Positions 1 through 9,287 are shown, numbered from the stretch's first letter. The stretch is DNA of 64,000 bases from CBDIHH01 sp965279095 (GCA_965279095.1 CBDIHH010000006.1:620001-684000); one strand, 5' to 3'. The notes: a model not told the origin generated them from the sequence alone. A program made the numbers and translations.

Positions 1-933
1 ATGGACATCGCCCAACTCACCCGTTTCGTGGCCGTCGCCGAGAAGGGCAGTTTCCGGCTCGCGGCCGAGGCCCTGGGCATTTCCCAGCCCTCCATCAGCT
101 GGAGCATCCAGCAACTGGAGGGGCTGCTGGGGGCGGTGCTGATCGAGCGGGGCGCGCGCGGGGCCAAGCTGACGGACCTGGGCGAGATCCTGCTACCCCG
201 GGCCAAGCTGGTGATCAGCGAGACCGAGCGCGCCCTGGCCGATTTTCACGAGATCAAGCGCGGGCGGGACGCCACCCTGACGGTGGGCGTGTCGCCGGTG
301 TTCATCAACGACATCTTCCCCCAGGCGTCGGCGGCGCTCCTGGCCAAGCATCCGGACATCATCCTGTCGGTGACCGAGGGGTACAGCATCGACCTGATGG
401 CGGCGGCCCAGTCGGGCGCCATCGACATGGCCTTCTGCGGCTTTCCCCCGGACGCCGACGCCAGCGGCCTGGCCTTCGAGGAGACCTGCGACCAGCGCTA
501 CATCCTGGCGGCGCGCAAGGCGCATCCCCTCTGCGACGGGCGAGAGATCACCGATCGGCTGGTGCTGGACTACCCCTGGGTGATGTACGCGACAGTCAAT
601 TTCGCCGTCCTGCCGGCGCTGCAGGCGGTTGGACTGCCGACGCCGGTGATCTCGGCCCGCACCCGGTCGATGCACTACATCCGGTCGATGATCCTGCATG
701 CCGACCTGGTCGGCTACCTGCCCCGCGAGTTCGTCCAGCCCGACATCGCCAGCGGGGCGGTCTGCGAACTGCCGACCTCGATCATGACCTTCGCCGGTCC
801 CGCAGGCATCATCGACCGGGCGGACGGGGCGCAGACGCGGGTGATGCGCGCCCTCAAGGCGGAGATCCGCGCGGCCTGCCGGGCGGCGGGCTATGCGGCC
901 GGCCCGGGCCGGGCGCGGTCGGGCGCGGTCTAG
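1..933 (+). CDS. LysR-family transcriptional regulator
   Basis: A 310-residue LysR-type regulator. The N-terminal winged helix-turn-helix spans about residues 1-60, with the recognition helix in SQPSISWSIQQLE, followed by a linker helix and a periplasmic-binding-protein-like effector domain (about 90-300). The ATG is the first base of the window, so its promoter and any divergent partner are not visible. The next gene, in the same direction, is a GPH-type transporter heading a transporter/nitrilase-like/flavoprotein set, so this regulator probably controls that set; the target is inferred from position only. The effector is unknown. The family call is secure. Confidence 0.93.
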   Translation: MDIAQLTRFVAVAEKGSFRLAAEALGISQPSISWSIQQLEGLLGAVLIERGARGAKLTDLGEILLPRAKLVISETERALADFHEIKRGRDATLTVGVSPVFINDIFPQASAALLAKHPDIILSVTEGYSIDLMAAAQSGAIDMAFCGFPPDADASGLAFEETCDQRYILAARKAHPLCDGREITDRLVLDYPWVMYATVNFAVLPALQAVGLPTPVISARTRSMHYIRSMILHADLVGYLPREFVQPDIASGAVCELPTSIMTFAGPAGIIDRADGAQTRVMRALKAEIRAACRAAGYAAGPGRARSGAV

Positions 934-938
934 AGGTC

Positions 939-960
939 ATCGGATAAGCTGATCACCGAT
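939..960. promoter_or_regulatory. candidate LysR operator
   Basis: The 127-bp gap between the LysR gene and the transporter contains an interrupted palindrome, ATCGG at 939-943 and CCGAT at 956-960. This fits the loose T-N11-A style of LysR sites and lies about 100 bp upstream of the transporter start. It is only a short match and could be chance. Confidence 0.25.
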
Positions 961-1060
961 CCGAGGAATCGTCTTTTCCCGCCCTGGGAGGGCCCTAACA
1001 TGACGGCGGCGACTGTCCGGGGCAGGCTCGCCGACCCATGCAGTTCAAGGCAGGCCGGCG

Positions 1061-2443
1061 ATGCGTGATCCCCAGTCCCCCGCGGCCCCGCCGCCGGTCG
1101 CGCGCCGCCTCTTCTGGGGCTGGGCCTTCGGGGCCTTCTGCACCGGGGTGCTCGCCAACAGCGTCGGCCTGCTGCACATGCGCTTCATGACCGATTCCCT
1201 GGGGATCGCCGCGGGGACGGCGGGCATGCTGGTGGCCCTGTCGAAGATCTATGACGCGGTCTTCGACCCGATCATGGGCGGGGTCAGCGACCGCACCCGC
1301 TCGGCCTGGGGCCCCCGCCGCCCCTATCTGCTGGCCGGCGCCGGCCTGTGCGCCGCCTCGATGGTGCTGCTGTTCCTCGTGCCGCAGGTCACCGGCCGGA
1401 CGCTGGTGCTCTACATGGGCTTCACCCTGCTGTTCTTCTCCACCGCCTATACGATGTTCCGCATCCCCTATCTGGCCATGGCGCCGGACCTGACGCAGTC
1501 CTTCGAGCAGCGATCCCGGCTGATGAACTGGAACGTCATGGGCTCGTCGATCGGCAGCCTGGCGGCGACCTCGGCGGCGCCCTTCCTGCTGGCGCACCTG
1601 GGCAGCGACCGGCGCGGCCACGAGATCACCGCGGCCCTGCTGGCGGTGCTGATCCTGGTCAGCGGCCTGGCCTGTTTCGCCGCCACCCGCGGCGCGGCGC
1701 TGAACCCGCCGCCGGCCCCGCCTCACAAGCGCGGGGCGCGGGTGTATCTGGCGGCCCTGGCCGGCAACCGGCCGTTCCTGGCCCTGATCGCCTTCAAGCT
1801 GACGGCCTTCGTCGCCCTGACCCTGCATGCGGTGTCGGTGCCCTACTACACGCGCCACGCCCTGAAGGTGTCCGACAACTGGCTGGGCGGGCTGTTCCTG
1901 GCCCAGACCATCATGACCATGGTCTCCCAGCCCTTGTGGCGGCGGATCGCCCGCCGCCATGGCCGCCGGGCGACGGCGCGCATCGCCAGCGCCGTGCTGA
2001 CCGTTGCCTATCTGTCGTGGCTCGCGCCCCTGGTGATGGACGCCAAGGTCGCCCTGATTCTCATCGGCGTCATCAACGGGATCGGCGGCGGCGGCCTGTT
2101 CTTCAGCATCCAGACCATGCTGCCCGACACCATCGAATATGACCGCCGCAGGAACGGCCTGGCCCGCGAGGGGGTGTTCGCCGGCCTGTTCGTGATGACC
2201 GAGAAGATCACCACCGCCCTCGCCGTGTCGATCTTCGGCCTGGCGGTGGGGCTGCTCGGCTACCAGTCGAGCAGCGACGCCGCGACGGTCCAGCCCCTGT
2301 CGGCGATCATGGGCATCTACGCCCTGGCGGCCCTGGCCCCGGTGGCCCTGATGCTGGTCGCCATGGCGATCCTGCAGACCTACACCCTCGACGAGGCCAC
2401 GCTGGACGCCGCCCGCCGGGCCGACGCGGAGACCCGCCCATGA
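1061..2443 (+). CDS. MFS transporter, GPH (glycoside-pentoside-hexuronide:cation symporter) type
   Basis: A 460-residue polytopic inner-membrane protein with about 12 hydrophobic segments. The early cytoplasmic signature (DAVFDPIMGGVSDRTRS, about residues 63-79), followed by WGPRRPYLLAG, is typical of the GPH/MFS_2 family, which couples import to Na+ or H+. The family is named for sugars, but in sphingomonads and Caulobacterales many members sit in non-sugar catabolic clusters, so the substrate is open. Its stop codon overlaps the start of the downstream nitrilase-like gene (ATGA), which argues for translational coupling. Confidence 0.88.
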   Translation: MRDPQSPAAPPPVARRLFWGWAFGAFCTGVLANSVGLLHMRFMTDSLGIAAGTAGMLVALSKIYDAVFDPIMGGVSDRTRSAWGPRRPYLLAGAGLCAASMVLLFLVPQVTGRTLVLYMGFTLLFFSTAYTMFRIPYLAMAPDLTQSFEQRSRLMNWNVMGSSIGSLAATSAAPFLLAHLGSDRRGHEITAALLAVLILVSGLACFAATRGAALNPPPAPPHKRGARVYLAALAGNRPFLALIAFKLTAFVALTLHAVSVPYYTRHALKVSDNWLGGLFLAQTIMTMVSQPLWRRIARRHGRRATARIASAVLTVAYLSWLAPLVMDAKVALILIGVINGIGGGGLFFSIQTMLPDTIEYDRRRNGLAREGVFAGLFVMTEKITTALAVSIFGLAVGLLGYQSSSDAATVQPLSAIMGIYALAALAPVALMLVAMAILQTYTLDEATLDAARRADAETRP

Positions 2444-3483
2444 TCGCGCCCTATGTGATGGCCGCGTGCCAGCCCTCGATCCGCACGGTGTTCGACGGGG
2501 AGGGGGTGTTCCGCCCGCAGGTGCTGGACGCCAATGTCGACCACCTCTGCGCCCTGGTCGCGCGGGCCGCCCGCGAGCACGGGGCCAGGCTGATCGTCTT
2601 TCCGCAGTTCGGCCTGAGCGGCTTCAAGCTCGGCGTGAGCATCGACGACTGGATCGGCGCCAGCCTGACCTTTCCCGGCCCGCACACCGAGCGGCTGGGT
2701 CGGGCGGCCAGGGCGGCCGGCGCCCATGTGGTGGTGCAGGCGACCGAGGCGCACCCCGCCTTCCCCGGGCGCTATTTCAGCACCGCCGCCCTGATCGGCC
2801 CGGACGGCGGGCTGCGGCTGACCTATCGCAAGAACTATGTGATGACGACCCGGACCCGGCCCATCGACGTCTATGACGCCTTCGTGCGCCAGTTCGGGGC
2901 GGACGCCCTGTTCCCGGTGGCCGACACGCCCCTGGGCCGGATCGGCCTGGCCATCGCCGGCGAGGTCAACTGGCCGGAGGTGACCCGCACCCTGGCGCTG
3001 AAGGGGGCTGAGGTGATCGCCAACCCCACCGCCTCGCCGAGGCTGGACTATCTGGGCGGGCCGGGGGCGCTGGCGGTGCGCCCGGCGCGGGCGTTCGAGA
3101 ACCTCGTCTATCTGGGCATGGCCAATATGGGCGAATTCCTTCCGCAGGACGGGGCGGCGCCCGACCCGGGTCCGCCGCCGCCGCCCAGCGAGATCCACGA
3201 CTTTACCGGCGCCCTGATCGGCCAGGCGCCCGTGGGACCGGACCAGTTCGCCCTGGCCACCATCGACATCGAGGCCCTGCGCGCCGCCCGGGCCCGGCCG
3301 ACGGCGAACTTCCTGGCCCAGATCCAGCCGGCCATCCACCAGGACCCGGGCGCCCTGGCAAGGCTGTGGCCGGCCAACGCCTTCGCCGACCGCCGGGTGG
3401 AAGCGCCGGGCGATCTGGTAGCGGTGGAGGCGGCCGTGTGGCGGCGGCTGCAGGACGCAGCCGGGCAGGGACCCTCCGGCTGA
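2440..3483 (+). CDS. carbon-nitrogen hydrolase (nitrilase) superfamily protein lacking catalytic residues
   Basis: A 347-residue protein with the nitrilase/amidase fold. Family members use a Glu-Lys-Cys triad. Here the Glu position reads FPQFGLSGF (Gln56), the Lys is kept (YRK, Lys131), and the nucleophile elbow reads AIAGEVNWPE with Ala173 where active members have Cys (usual form ICYDxxFPE; the spacing to the following KGA motif is unchanged). It therefore looks catalytically dead, or uses different chemistry. It overlaps the transporter gene by 4 bp and precedes a flavoprotein gene. A diverged relative lies at 18,816. The family call is firm; the function is unknown. Confidence 0.85.
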   Translation: MIAPYVMAACQPSIRTVFDGEGVFRPQVLDANVDHLCALVARAAREHGARLIVFPQFGLSGFKLGVSIDDWIGASLTFPGPHTERLGRAARAAGAHVVVQATEAHPAFPGRYFSTAALIGPDGGLRLTYRKNYVMTTRTRPIDVYDAFVRQFGADALFPVADTPLGRIGLAIAGEVNWPEVTRTLALKGAEVIANPTASPRLDYLGGPGALAVRPARAFENLVYLGMANMGEFLPQDGAAPDPGPPPPPSEIHDFTGALIGQAPVGPDQFALATIDIEALRAARARPTANFLAQIQPAIHQDPGALARLWPANAFADRRVEAPGDLVAVEAAVWRRLQDAAGQGPSG

Positions 3484-3486
3484 TCC

Positions 3487-3584
3487 GGCGCCGCCCTGTC
3501 CGGCAACCCCTGCGCTGCCCCTTCCACCACGCCGCTCCGCGTCGCGGTCCCCCTTCCCCGCTTCGCGGGGCAGGAGTGGGCGCC
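3487..3584. repeat. intergenic GC-rich repeat, copy 1
   Basis: This segment between the nitrilase-like gene and the flavoprotein gene matches 51,654-51,755 over most of its length. Shared blocks include GGCGCCGCCCTGTCC and a hairpin CCCCGCTTCGCGGGG. A shorter relative lies at 43,207-43,262. It holds no gene and is likely a dispersed non-coding repeat. Confidence 0.6.
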
Positions 3585-3687
3585 ATCAAAAATCGTCGGC
3601 AGTTGACGATAAGTGGCCTGCGCTGGCTCGACTCCTGGCCTCAACTGCTGTCCCTTGCGGGTGTTGATGGGTTCACGAGGGGACGGG

Positions 3688-5097
3688 ATGCCGGACTATG
3701 ACCTGATCGTCGTCGGCGCCGGGACCGCCGGCATTCCGTGCGCCCTGGAGGGCGGGGCGGCGGGCGGGCGCGTGCTGCTGCTCGACAAGAACGACGACAT
3801 CGGCGGCACGCTGCATGTGTCCAGCGCCCACATGTCGGGGGCGGGAAGCCGCCGGCAGAAGGCGCATGGAATCGACGACACGCCCGAGGCCCATTTCGAC
3901 GACATCATGCGCATCAGCCAGGGCACCGGGCGGGCCGACATGGCGCGGCTGGCGGCGCAGACCTGCGCCTCAACCATCGACTGGCTGGAGGACAACGGCT
4001 TCGACTTCTCGCCGGAGACCCCGCGGATCGTCTATGGCCACGAGCCTTATCGGACCGCGCGCACCTACTATGGGCCTCAGGGCGGACGCTCGGTGCTGGC
4101 GGTGCTGCGCCGGCTGCTGGACGAGGCGACGGCGGCCGGGCGGGTGGAGCTGAGGCTGGGGGCGGCGGTGGCCGGCCTAATCCTCGAGGACGGGCGCTGC
4201 GGCGGCGTCCGGCTGGCCGACGGGACGGCGATCACCGCGGGCGCGGTGGTGCTCTGCACCGGCGGCTATGGCTATGACCCGGCCTTCTTCGAGCAGGCGG
4301 AGGGGCTGAAGCTGGTCACGGCCGCCTATCACACCTCCACCGGCGACGGCCTGAAGATGGCGATGGCGGCGGGCGCCCGGCTGGTCGGCCAGGGGAACTA
4401 CCTGCCCACCTTCGGCGGGCTGCCGCCGACGGAGGGGCTGCGCATCCCTTGGGACGACCGCCCCCTGCTGGTGGCGCAGGAGCGGCCCCCGTTCGAGATC
4501 TATGTGGACCGCGGCGGCCGGCGCTGGGTGGCCGAGGACGAACCGTCCATCGACATCAAGGAACACGCTCTGGAAGCGATCGCCGACATGACCTTCTGGA
4601 TGGTGCTGGACGCCCGCGCCCTGCGCGAGGGCGGGACCTTCGTGAAGGGCTGGGACGCGGCGGAGCTGGACCGGCGCGCCAACCGCCAGACGGGGGTGCA
4701 TCGCGCGGACAGCCTGGAGGCCCTGGCGGCGGCGGCTGGGATCGATGCGGCCGGTCTGGCGCAGACCGTGGCCGAGTACAACGCCGCCGTGGCGGCGGGG
4801 GAGGACCGGGCCTTTGGCCGCCGCTGCCTGCCGGCCCCCATCGCCGAGGCGCCCTTCTACGCCCTGCAGAACCACGGCATCACCCTGCGGACCAGCTGCG
4901 GCATCGACGTCGACATCGACCTGCGGGTGCTGGGGGCGGACGGCGCCCCGATCGACGGTCTGTATGCCGCCGGGGAGATCCTGGGGGCGGCGGCCATCGG
5001 CGGGCGGTCGTTCTGCTCGGGCGCCAGCGTGACCCCGGCGATCACCTTCGGGCGGATGCTCGGCGCCCGCCTGGGGGCGCCGGCCGCGGCGGGGTGA
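3688..5097 (+). CDS. FAD-dependent oxidoreductase (fumarate reductase/3-ketosteroid dehydrogenase-like flavoprotein)
   Basis: A 469-residue flavoprotein. The N-terminal dinucleotide-binding motif is DLIVVGAGTAGIPCA, and the C-terminal FAD-contact segment is GLYAAGEILGAAAIGGRSF. The architecture fits the FAD_binding_2 family (fumarate reductase, KstD and related dehydrogenases). I chose ATG 3688 because GAGGGGACGG lies just before it and the flavin motif begins within six residues; an upstream in-frame start at 3613 would add an unlikely leader. It is paralogous to the protein at 46,563-48,056: both share the HFDDxMRIS and YGHEPY motifs. It may oxidise the compound imported by the preceding transporter; the substrate is unknown. 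Confidence 0.88.
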   Translation: MPDYDLIVVGAGTAGIPCALEGGAAGGRVLLLDKNDDIGGTLHVSSAHMSGAGSRRQKAHGIDDTPEAHFDDIMRISQGTGRADMARLAAQTCASTIDWLEDNGFDFSPETPRIVYGHEPYRTARTYYGPQGGRSVLAVLRRLLDEATAAGRVELRLGAAVAGLILEDGRCGGVRLADGTAITAGAVVLCTGGYGYDPAFFEQAEGLKLVTAAYHTSTGDGLKMAMAAGARLVGQGNYLPTFGGLPPTEGLRIPWDDRPLLVAQERPPFEIYVDRGGRRWVAEDEPSIDIKEHALEAIADMTFWMVLDARALREGGTFVKGWDAAELDRRANRQTGVHRADSLEALAAAAGIDAAGLAQTVAEYNAAVAAGEDRAFGRRCLPAPIAEAPFYALQNHGITLRTSCGIDVDIDLRVLGADGAPIDGLYAAGEILGAAAIGGRSFCSGASVTPAITFGRMLGARLGAPAAAG

Positions 5098-5166
5098 GGC
5101 GGAGGCGTGCAGCGGGCGGCAAATCTGCTATGTGCCCGCTACCCGCCCACTGACCCCGGCTGATCC

Positions 5167-6042
5167 ATGACCTCCACCGACGGCTCCGGCCGCTTCCTGT
5201 TGACCCTGTCCTGTCCCAACCGGGCGGGGATCGTGGCGGCGGTGTCCAAGCTGCTGTTCGACCTGGGCGGCAATATCCTGGAGTCCAACCAGTTCGACGA
5301 CGTGCTCAGCGGCCGCTTCTTCATGCGGGTGGTGTACGACTTCGCCGGCCAGCCGGCGGGTCTTGAGGCGATGCGGTCGGCCTTCGAGCCCCTGGCGGGG
5401 GACTTCGCCATGGAGTGGTCGATCGAGCCCAGCGACCGGCGGCGCAAGGTGATGATCCTGGCCTCCAAGGCCGACCACTGCCTGGCCGATCTGCTCTATC
5501 GCTGGCGCATCGGCGAGCTGCCCATGGAGATCGTGGCGGTGGTCTCCAACCACCCCCGCGAGACCTACAGCCGGCTGGAGCTGGGGGACATTCCGTTCCA
5601 CCACCTGCCGGTGACCAAGACCACCAAGATGGAGCAGGAGGCGCAGGTTTGGGCCCTGATCCAGTCCACCGGGGCGGAGCTGGTGGTGCTGGCCCGCTAC
5701 ATGCAGGTGCTGTCGGACGCCCTGACCGCCAAGCTGGTGGGGCGGTGCATCAACATCCACCACTCCTTCCTGCCGGGCTTCAAGGGGGCCAGGCCCTACC
5801 ACCAAGCCCACGCCCGGGGCGTGAAGGTCATCGGCGCCACCGCCCACTATGTGACCGCCGACCTCGACGAGGGGCCGATCATCGAGCAGGACGTGGAGCG
5901 GGTGAGCCACGCCAACTCCCCCGAGGACCTGATCCGCAAGGGCCGCGACATCGAGCGCCGGGTGCTGGCGCGGGCGGTGAACTTCCACATCTCCGGCCGG
6001 GTGCTGCTGAACGGCGCGACGACGGTGGTGTTCCGGGACTAG
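5167..6042 (+). CDS. purU: formyltetrahydrofolate deformylase
   Basis: A 291-residue cytosolic enzyme that hydrolyses 10-formyl-THF to formate and THF, balancing one-carbon pools. An N-terminal ACT domain (about 1-85) is followed by a formyltransferase domain with the signature INIHHSFLPGFKGA (about 195-208), KVIGATAHYV, and the catalytic Asp region DLDEGPII. Length and domain order match PurU. In catabolic regions PurU often accompanies demethylation or formyl-generating pathways, but the 69-bp gap gives no proof of an operon with the upstream flavoprotein. Confidence 0.95.
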   Translation: MTSTDGSGRFLLTLSCPNRAGIVAAVSKLLFDLGGNILESNQFDDVLSGRFFMRVVYDFAGQPAGLEAMRSAFEPLAGDFAMEWSIEPSDRRRKVMILASKADHCLADLLYRWRIGELPMEIVAVVSNHPRETYSRLELGDIPFHHLPVTKTTKMEQEAQVWALIQSTGAELVVLARYMQVLSDALTAKLVGRCINIHHSFLPGFKGARPYHQAHARGVKVIGATAHYVTADLDEGPIIEQDVERVSHANSPEDLIRKGRDIERRVLARAVNFHISGRVLLNGATTVVFRD

Positions 6043-6070
6043 GGCGCGCTTTGCGGCCGAGCCCCCCATC

Positions 6071-6190
6071 CGTCATCCCAGGCCTTGTGCCTGGGACCCA
6101 GACGCACGGAGCCATCAGGCCAGGCCGCTGCCCCTCATCACTCTGAAATCGCAGCGTTTCTGGGTCCTAGGCACAAGGCCTAGGATGACG
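6071..6190. repeat. 120-bp inverted repeat between convergent genes
   Basis: Two 30-bp arms (6071-6100 and 6161-6190) match at 28 of 30 positions when one is reverse-complemented. They begin and end with CGTCATCC/GGATGACG, the same ends as the repeat family at 36.9-37.4, 42.9 and 45.5 kb, but have a different interior. The element lies between the 3' ends of purU and the MHS transporter and could act as a bidirectional terminator. Confidence 0.8.
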
Positions 6191-6207
6191 GTGGAGGGGG
6201 GAGCGCT

Positions 6208-7485
6208 TTACGCCTGCACGGGCGCTCGTCGCAGGGCCACCAGGGCCACGAGGCTGACCAGGGCGGCGCCGCTCAGATACAGGCCCACCGGCGCCAGGCC
6301 GCCGCGGTCGGCCAGGGCCTGGGCGATCATCGGGGCCAGGCCGCCGCCGAGGATGCCGCCGACGTTGAAGGCCACCGAGGCGCCGGTGTAGCGCACCCGG
6401 GCCGGGAACAGGCCCGGCAGGAAGGCGCCCAGGGGGCCGTAGACCAGGCCCATCAGCACCATGCCCAGGGACAGGAAGGCCCAGATCAGCCACAGGGACC
6501 CCGACCCCAACATGGGGGCCAGGACGAAGCCCGCGGCGACCACGCCGATGCAGCCGGTCATCAGCACCCGGCGGGGGCTGGTGGCGTCGGCCCAGTAGCC
6601 GGCGGCGATGATGCCGAGGGCCAGAAAGCCGATGGCGCCCAGCTGGACGCCGAGGAAGGTCTCGCGGCTGTAGCCCAGGGCGCCGACGCCATAGCCCAGG
6701 GCGAAGGCGGTGGTGAGGTAGAAGACGGCGAAGCAGACCACGGCGGCGAAGGTCCCGGCCAGGGTCTCCAGAGGGTGGCGGCGCAGGAGCTCGGCCAGGG
6801 GCGCCCGGGCGGGCGGCGCCTCGCGCAGGGCGGCGGCGAAGGCCGGCGTCTCCGACAGCTTCAGCCGCACCCATAGGCCGACGCCCACCAGCACGATCGA
6901 CAGGGCGAAGGGGATGCGCCAGCCCCAGGCCTGGAACTGGTCGGGGGTCAGCACCAGGCCCAGCAGCAGGAACAGGCCGTTGGCGGCGATGAAGCCCACC
7001 GGGGCGCCCAGCTGGGGGAACATGCCGAAGCGGGCCCGATATCCGGGCGGGGCGTTTTCCACCGCAAGAAGCGCGGCCCCGCCCCATTCGCCGCCCAGGC
7101 CGAAGCCCTGGCCGAAGCGCAGGATGCACAGCAGCAGGGGCGCGACCCAGCCGGCCTGGGCGTAGGTCGGCAGCACCGCGATGGCCACCGTGGAGCCGCC
7201 CATCAGCAGCAGGGAGGCGACCAGGGTCGACTTGCGGCCCAGGCGGTCGCCGAAATGGCCGAACACGCTGGCGCCCAGGGGCCGGGCGAAGAAGGCCAGG
7301 GCGAAGGTGGCGTAGCTGGAGAGCAGCTGGGCGGCCGGCGAGGCGGTGGGGAAGAACAGGGGGCCGAACACCAGGGAGGCGGCGGTGGCGTAGATGTAGA
7401 AGTCGTAGAACTCCACCGCCGTGCCCACCAGGCTGGCGGCGAGGATGCGGCGGTGCGAAGCCGCCGGCTGGTCAGTGTCGCTCAT
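6208..7485 (-). CDS. MFS transporter, metabolite:H+ symporter (MHS) family
   Basis: A 425-residue 12-TM inner-membrane protein. The MHS signatures are present: TAVEFYDFYIYATAASLVFG in TM1, GHFGDRLGRKSTL in the loop between TM2 and TM3, and RFGQGFGLGGEWGGA in TM4. MHS transporters (ProP, KgtP and ShiA relatives) import organic acids and zwitterions with protons. The gene converges on purU across the inverted repeat and is divergent from the secreted beta-propeller gene, from which it is separated by 154 bp that should hold both promoters. The substrate cannot be read from the sequence. Confidence 0.9.
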   Translation of the reverse strand: MSDTDQPAASHRRILAASLVGTAVEFYDFYIYATAASLVFGPLFFPTASPAAQLLSSYATFALAFFARPLGASVFGHFGDRLGRKSTLVASLLLMGGSTVAIAVLPTYAQAGWVAPLLLCILRFGQGFGLGGEWGGAALLAVENAPPGYRARFGMFPQLGAPVGFIAANGLFLLLGLVLTPDQFQAWGWRIPFALSIVLVGVGLWVRLKLSETPAFAAALREAPPARAPLAELLRRHPLETLAGTFAAVVCFAVFYLTTAFALGYGVGALGYSRETFLGVQLGAIGFLALGIIAAGYWADATSPRRVLMTGCIGVVAAGFVLAPMLGSGSLWLIWAFLSLGMVLMGLVYGPLGAFLPGLFPARVRYTGASVAFNVGGILGGGLAPMIAQALADRGGLAPVGLYLSGAALVSLVALVALRRAPVQA

Positions 7486-7639
7486 GGACTGCGGCCCCCG
7501 CTTTGAGCGGGGATTGATGCCGCCGGCCGGGGGGCGGGGTCAAGCGGCGGGTCGGCGTCCAATAGGCGGACGGCGTCGACGTTTTGGCGAGACAGGGCGG
7601 CGGCGCGGACCGACCCTCCCTTCGGGTGGGAGACATGGG

Positions 7640-9265
7640 ATGGCCTTCGGATTGACCGGTCTGCGCGGCGCGGCCGTGGCGGCGGCCCTGGCGTTGGCCG
7701 GGGGCCCCGCGCACGCGGCCGAGGGGGTCGAACAGGTCGTTCGGCCGGTGGCGATGAACGGCGTGCACGGCCTGGCCTTCGGTCCGGACGGCGGCCTCTA
7801 CGCCGCCAGCATCACCGGCAAGGCGCTCTATCGGATCGATCCGAAGACCGGCCGGGTGTCGGTGCGGGTGGGGGCGCCGGAGGGCGGCGCCGACGACCTG
7901 ACCTTCTCGCCCCAGGGCGATCCGGTGTGGACCGGCGGGCCGACCATGAACGCCATCATGACCCGCACCGCCGCAGGCGGCGTCCATGCCCTGGCCGGCG
8001 GCCTGCCGGGGGTCAACGCCGTGCGCTTCTCGCCCACGGGGCGGCTGTTCTTCACCCGGGTGTTCGGCGGCGACGGCCTGTACGAGCTCGACCCCGCCGG
8101 GGGCCGCCCGCCCCGGGTGATCGCCGAGGGCATCGGCGGGCTCAACTCCTTCGACTTCCTGCCGGACGGCGCCATCGTCGGCCCCCTGTTCATGAAGGGC
8201 GCCGTCGTGCGCATCGATGTGGAGACCGGCCAGGTCACCACCCTAGCCACCGGCTTCGAGGCGCCGTCCTCGGTGCGGCGGCTTAGGGGCGCCCTGCTGG
8301 TGCTCAACTACCGCTCCGGCCAGGTGTGGCGCCTGGACGACGCCACCGGCGCACGCCGGCTGGTAGTCACCGTGCCGGGGCCGGCCGACAACATGACCGT
8401 CGGCCCGAACGGCCGGCTCTACGTCTCCTCCACCGCCAACAACGGGGTCACCGAGATCGACCTGGCCACCGGCGCCGCCCGGCGGGTGACCTGGTCTGAC
8501 CTGTCGGCGCCCGGCCTGGTGTCGGCGGCGGTGATCGACGGGGCGCCCATGGTGCTGATCGCCGACGACTGGGGCGGCCGGCGCTATGATCTGAAGAGCC
8601 GCGAGGTCAGCCCCCTGCATCCGGGGGGCAACAGCTTCGGCATGCGTTCGCTTGTGCGCGAGGCCGCCGGCTACGCCTTTGTCAGCGCCTTCAGCCCCAC
8701 GGCGGTGACCCGGACAGACGGCGCCGGCAAGGCGTCGCAGATCGATGGGTTCTCCCGGCCCATGGGCCTGGCCGCCTCGCCGCGCGGCCTGCTGGTGGCC
8801 GACTTCGGCGCCGGCGAGGTGGTGCGCCTGGACCCCGCCGCGCCGGGCGGGCGCCGGGTGCTGGCGTCCGGCCTGGCGTCCCCCCTGGGGGTGGCCGAGG
8901 CGGCGGACGGGACGGTGTTCGTCAGCGAATACGGGCGCGGCCGGATCGTGCGCCTGGCGCCGGGGGCGGGGGCGGGGCCCTACGCCCAAACCGTCGTCGG
9001 CGGCGGCCTGAAGCGGCCCGAGGGGCTGTCGATGGCGCCGGACGGCAGGGTGATCGTCGCCGACACGGCGCTGGGCCAGGTGCTCGCAATCGACCCCGCC
9101 GGCGGCCGCGCCGTCGTGCTGGCCCGCGGCCTGTCCCTGGGCCTGGCCCAGGCGCGCGCGCCGGGGGCGCCGTTCCTGGCCACCGGCGTGGCGGTGGCCG
9201 CCGACGGCTTCGCCTATGTCCCGGGAAGCGCCGACAACGCCCTCTACCGGATCAGAATTCGATGA
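7640..9265 (+). CDS. secreted SMP-30/NHL-type beta-propeller protein
   Basis: A 541-residue exported protein. A Sec signal (LRGAAVAAALALAGGPAHA) precedes repeated blade motifs such as GLAFGPDGGLYAAS, SFDFLPDGAIVG and EGLSMAPDGRVIVAD. These resemble SMP-30/gluconolactonase and NHL propellers, which include lactonases. I chose ATG 7640, just before the signal peptide; an upstream in-frame ATG at 7421 would bury it and overlap the divergent transporter. It is longer than classical SMP-30 (about 300), which suggests more than one propeller or a larger one. It is followed at 22 bp by two SnoaL-like secreted proteins, probably in one operon. The enzymatic role is uncertain. Confidence 0.75.
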   Translation: MAFGLTGLRGAAVAAALALAGGPAHAAEGVEQVVRPVAMNGVHGLAFGPDGGLYAASITGKALYRIDPKTGRVSVRVGAPEGGADDLTFSPQGDPVWTGGPTMNAIMTRTAAGGVHALAGGLPGVNAVRFSPTGRLFFTRVFGGDGLYELDPAGGRPPRVIAEGIGGLNSFDFLPDGAIVGPLFMKGAVVRIDVETGQVTTLATGFEAPSSVRRLRGALLVLNYRSGQVWRLDDATGARRLVVTVPGPADNMTVGPNGRLYVSSTANNGVTEIDLATGAARRVTWSDLSAPGLVSAAVIDGAPMVLIADDWGGRRYDLKSREVSPLHPGGNSFGMRSLVREAAGYAFVSAFSPTAVTRTDGAGKASQIDGFSRPMGLAASPRGLLVADFGAGEVVRLDPAAPGGRRVLASGLASPLGVAEAADGTVFVSEYGRGRIVRLAPGAGAGPYAQTVVGGGLKRPEGLSMAPDGRVIVADTALGQVLAIDPAGGRAVVLARGLSLGLAQARAPGAPFLATGVAVAADGFAYVPGSADNALYRIRIR

Positions 9266-9287
9266 CAGACCACGCGACGGAGGACCG

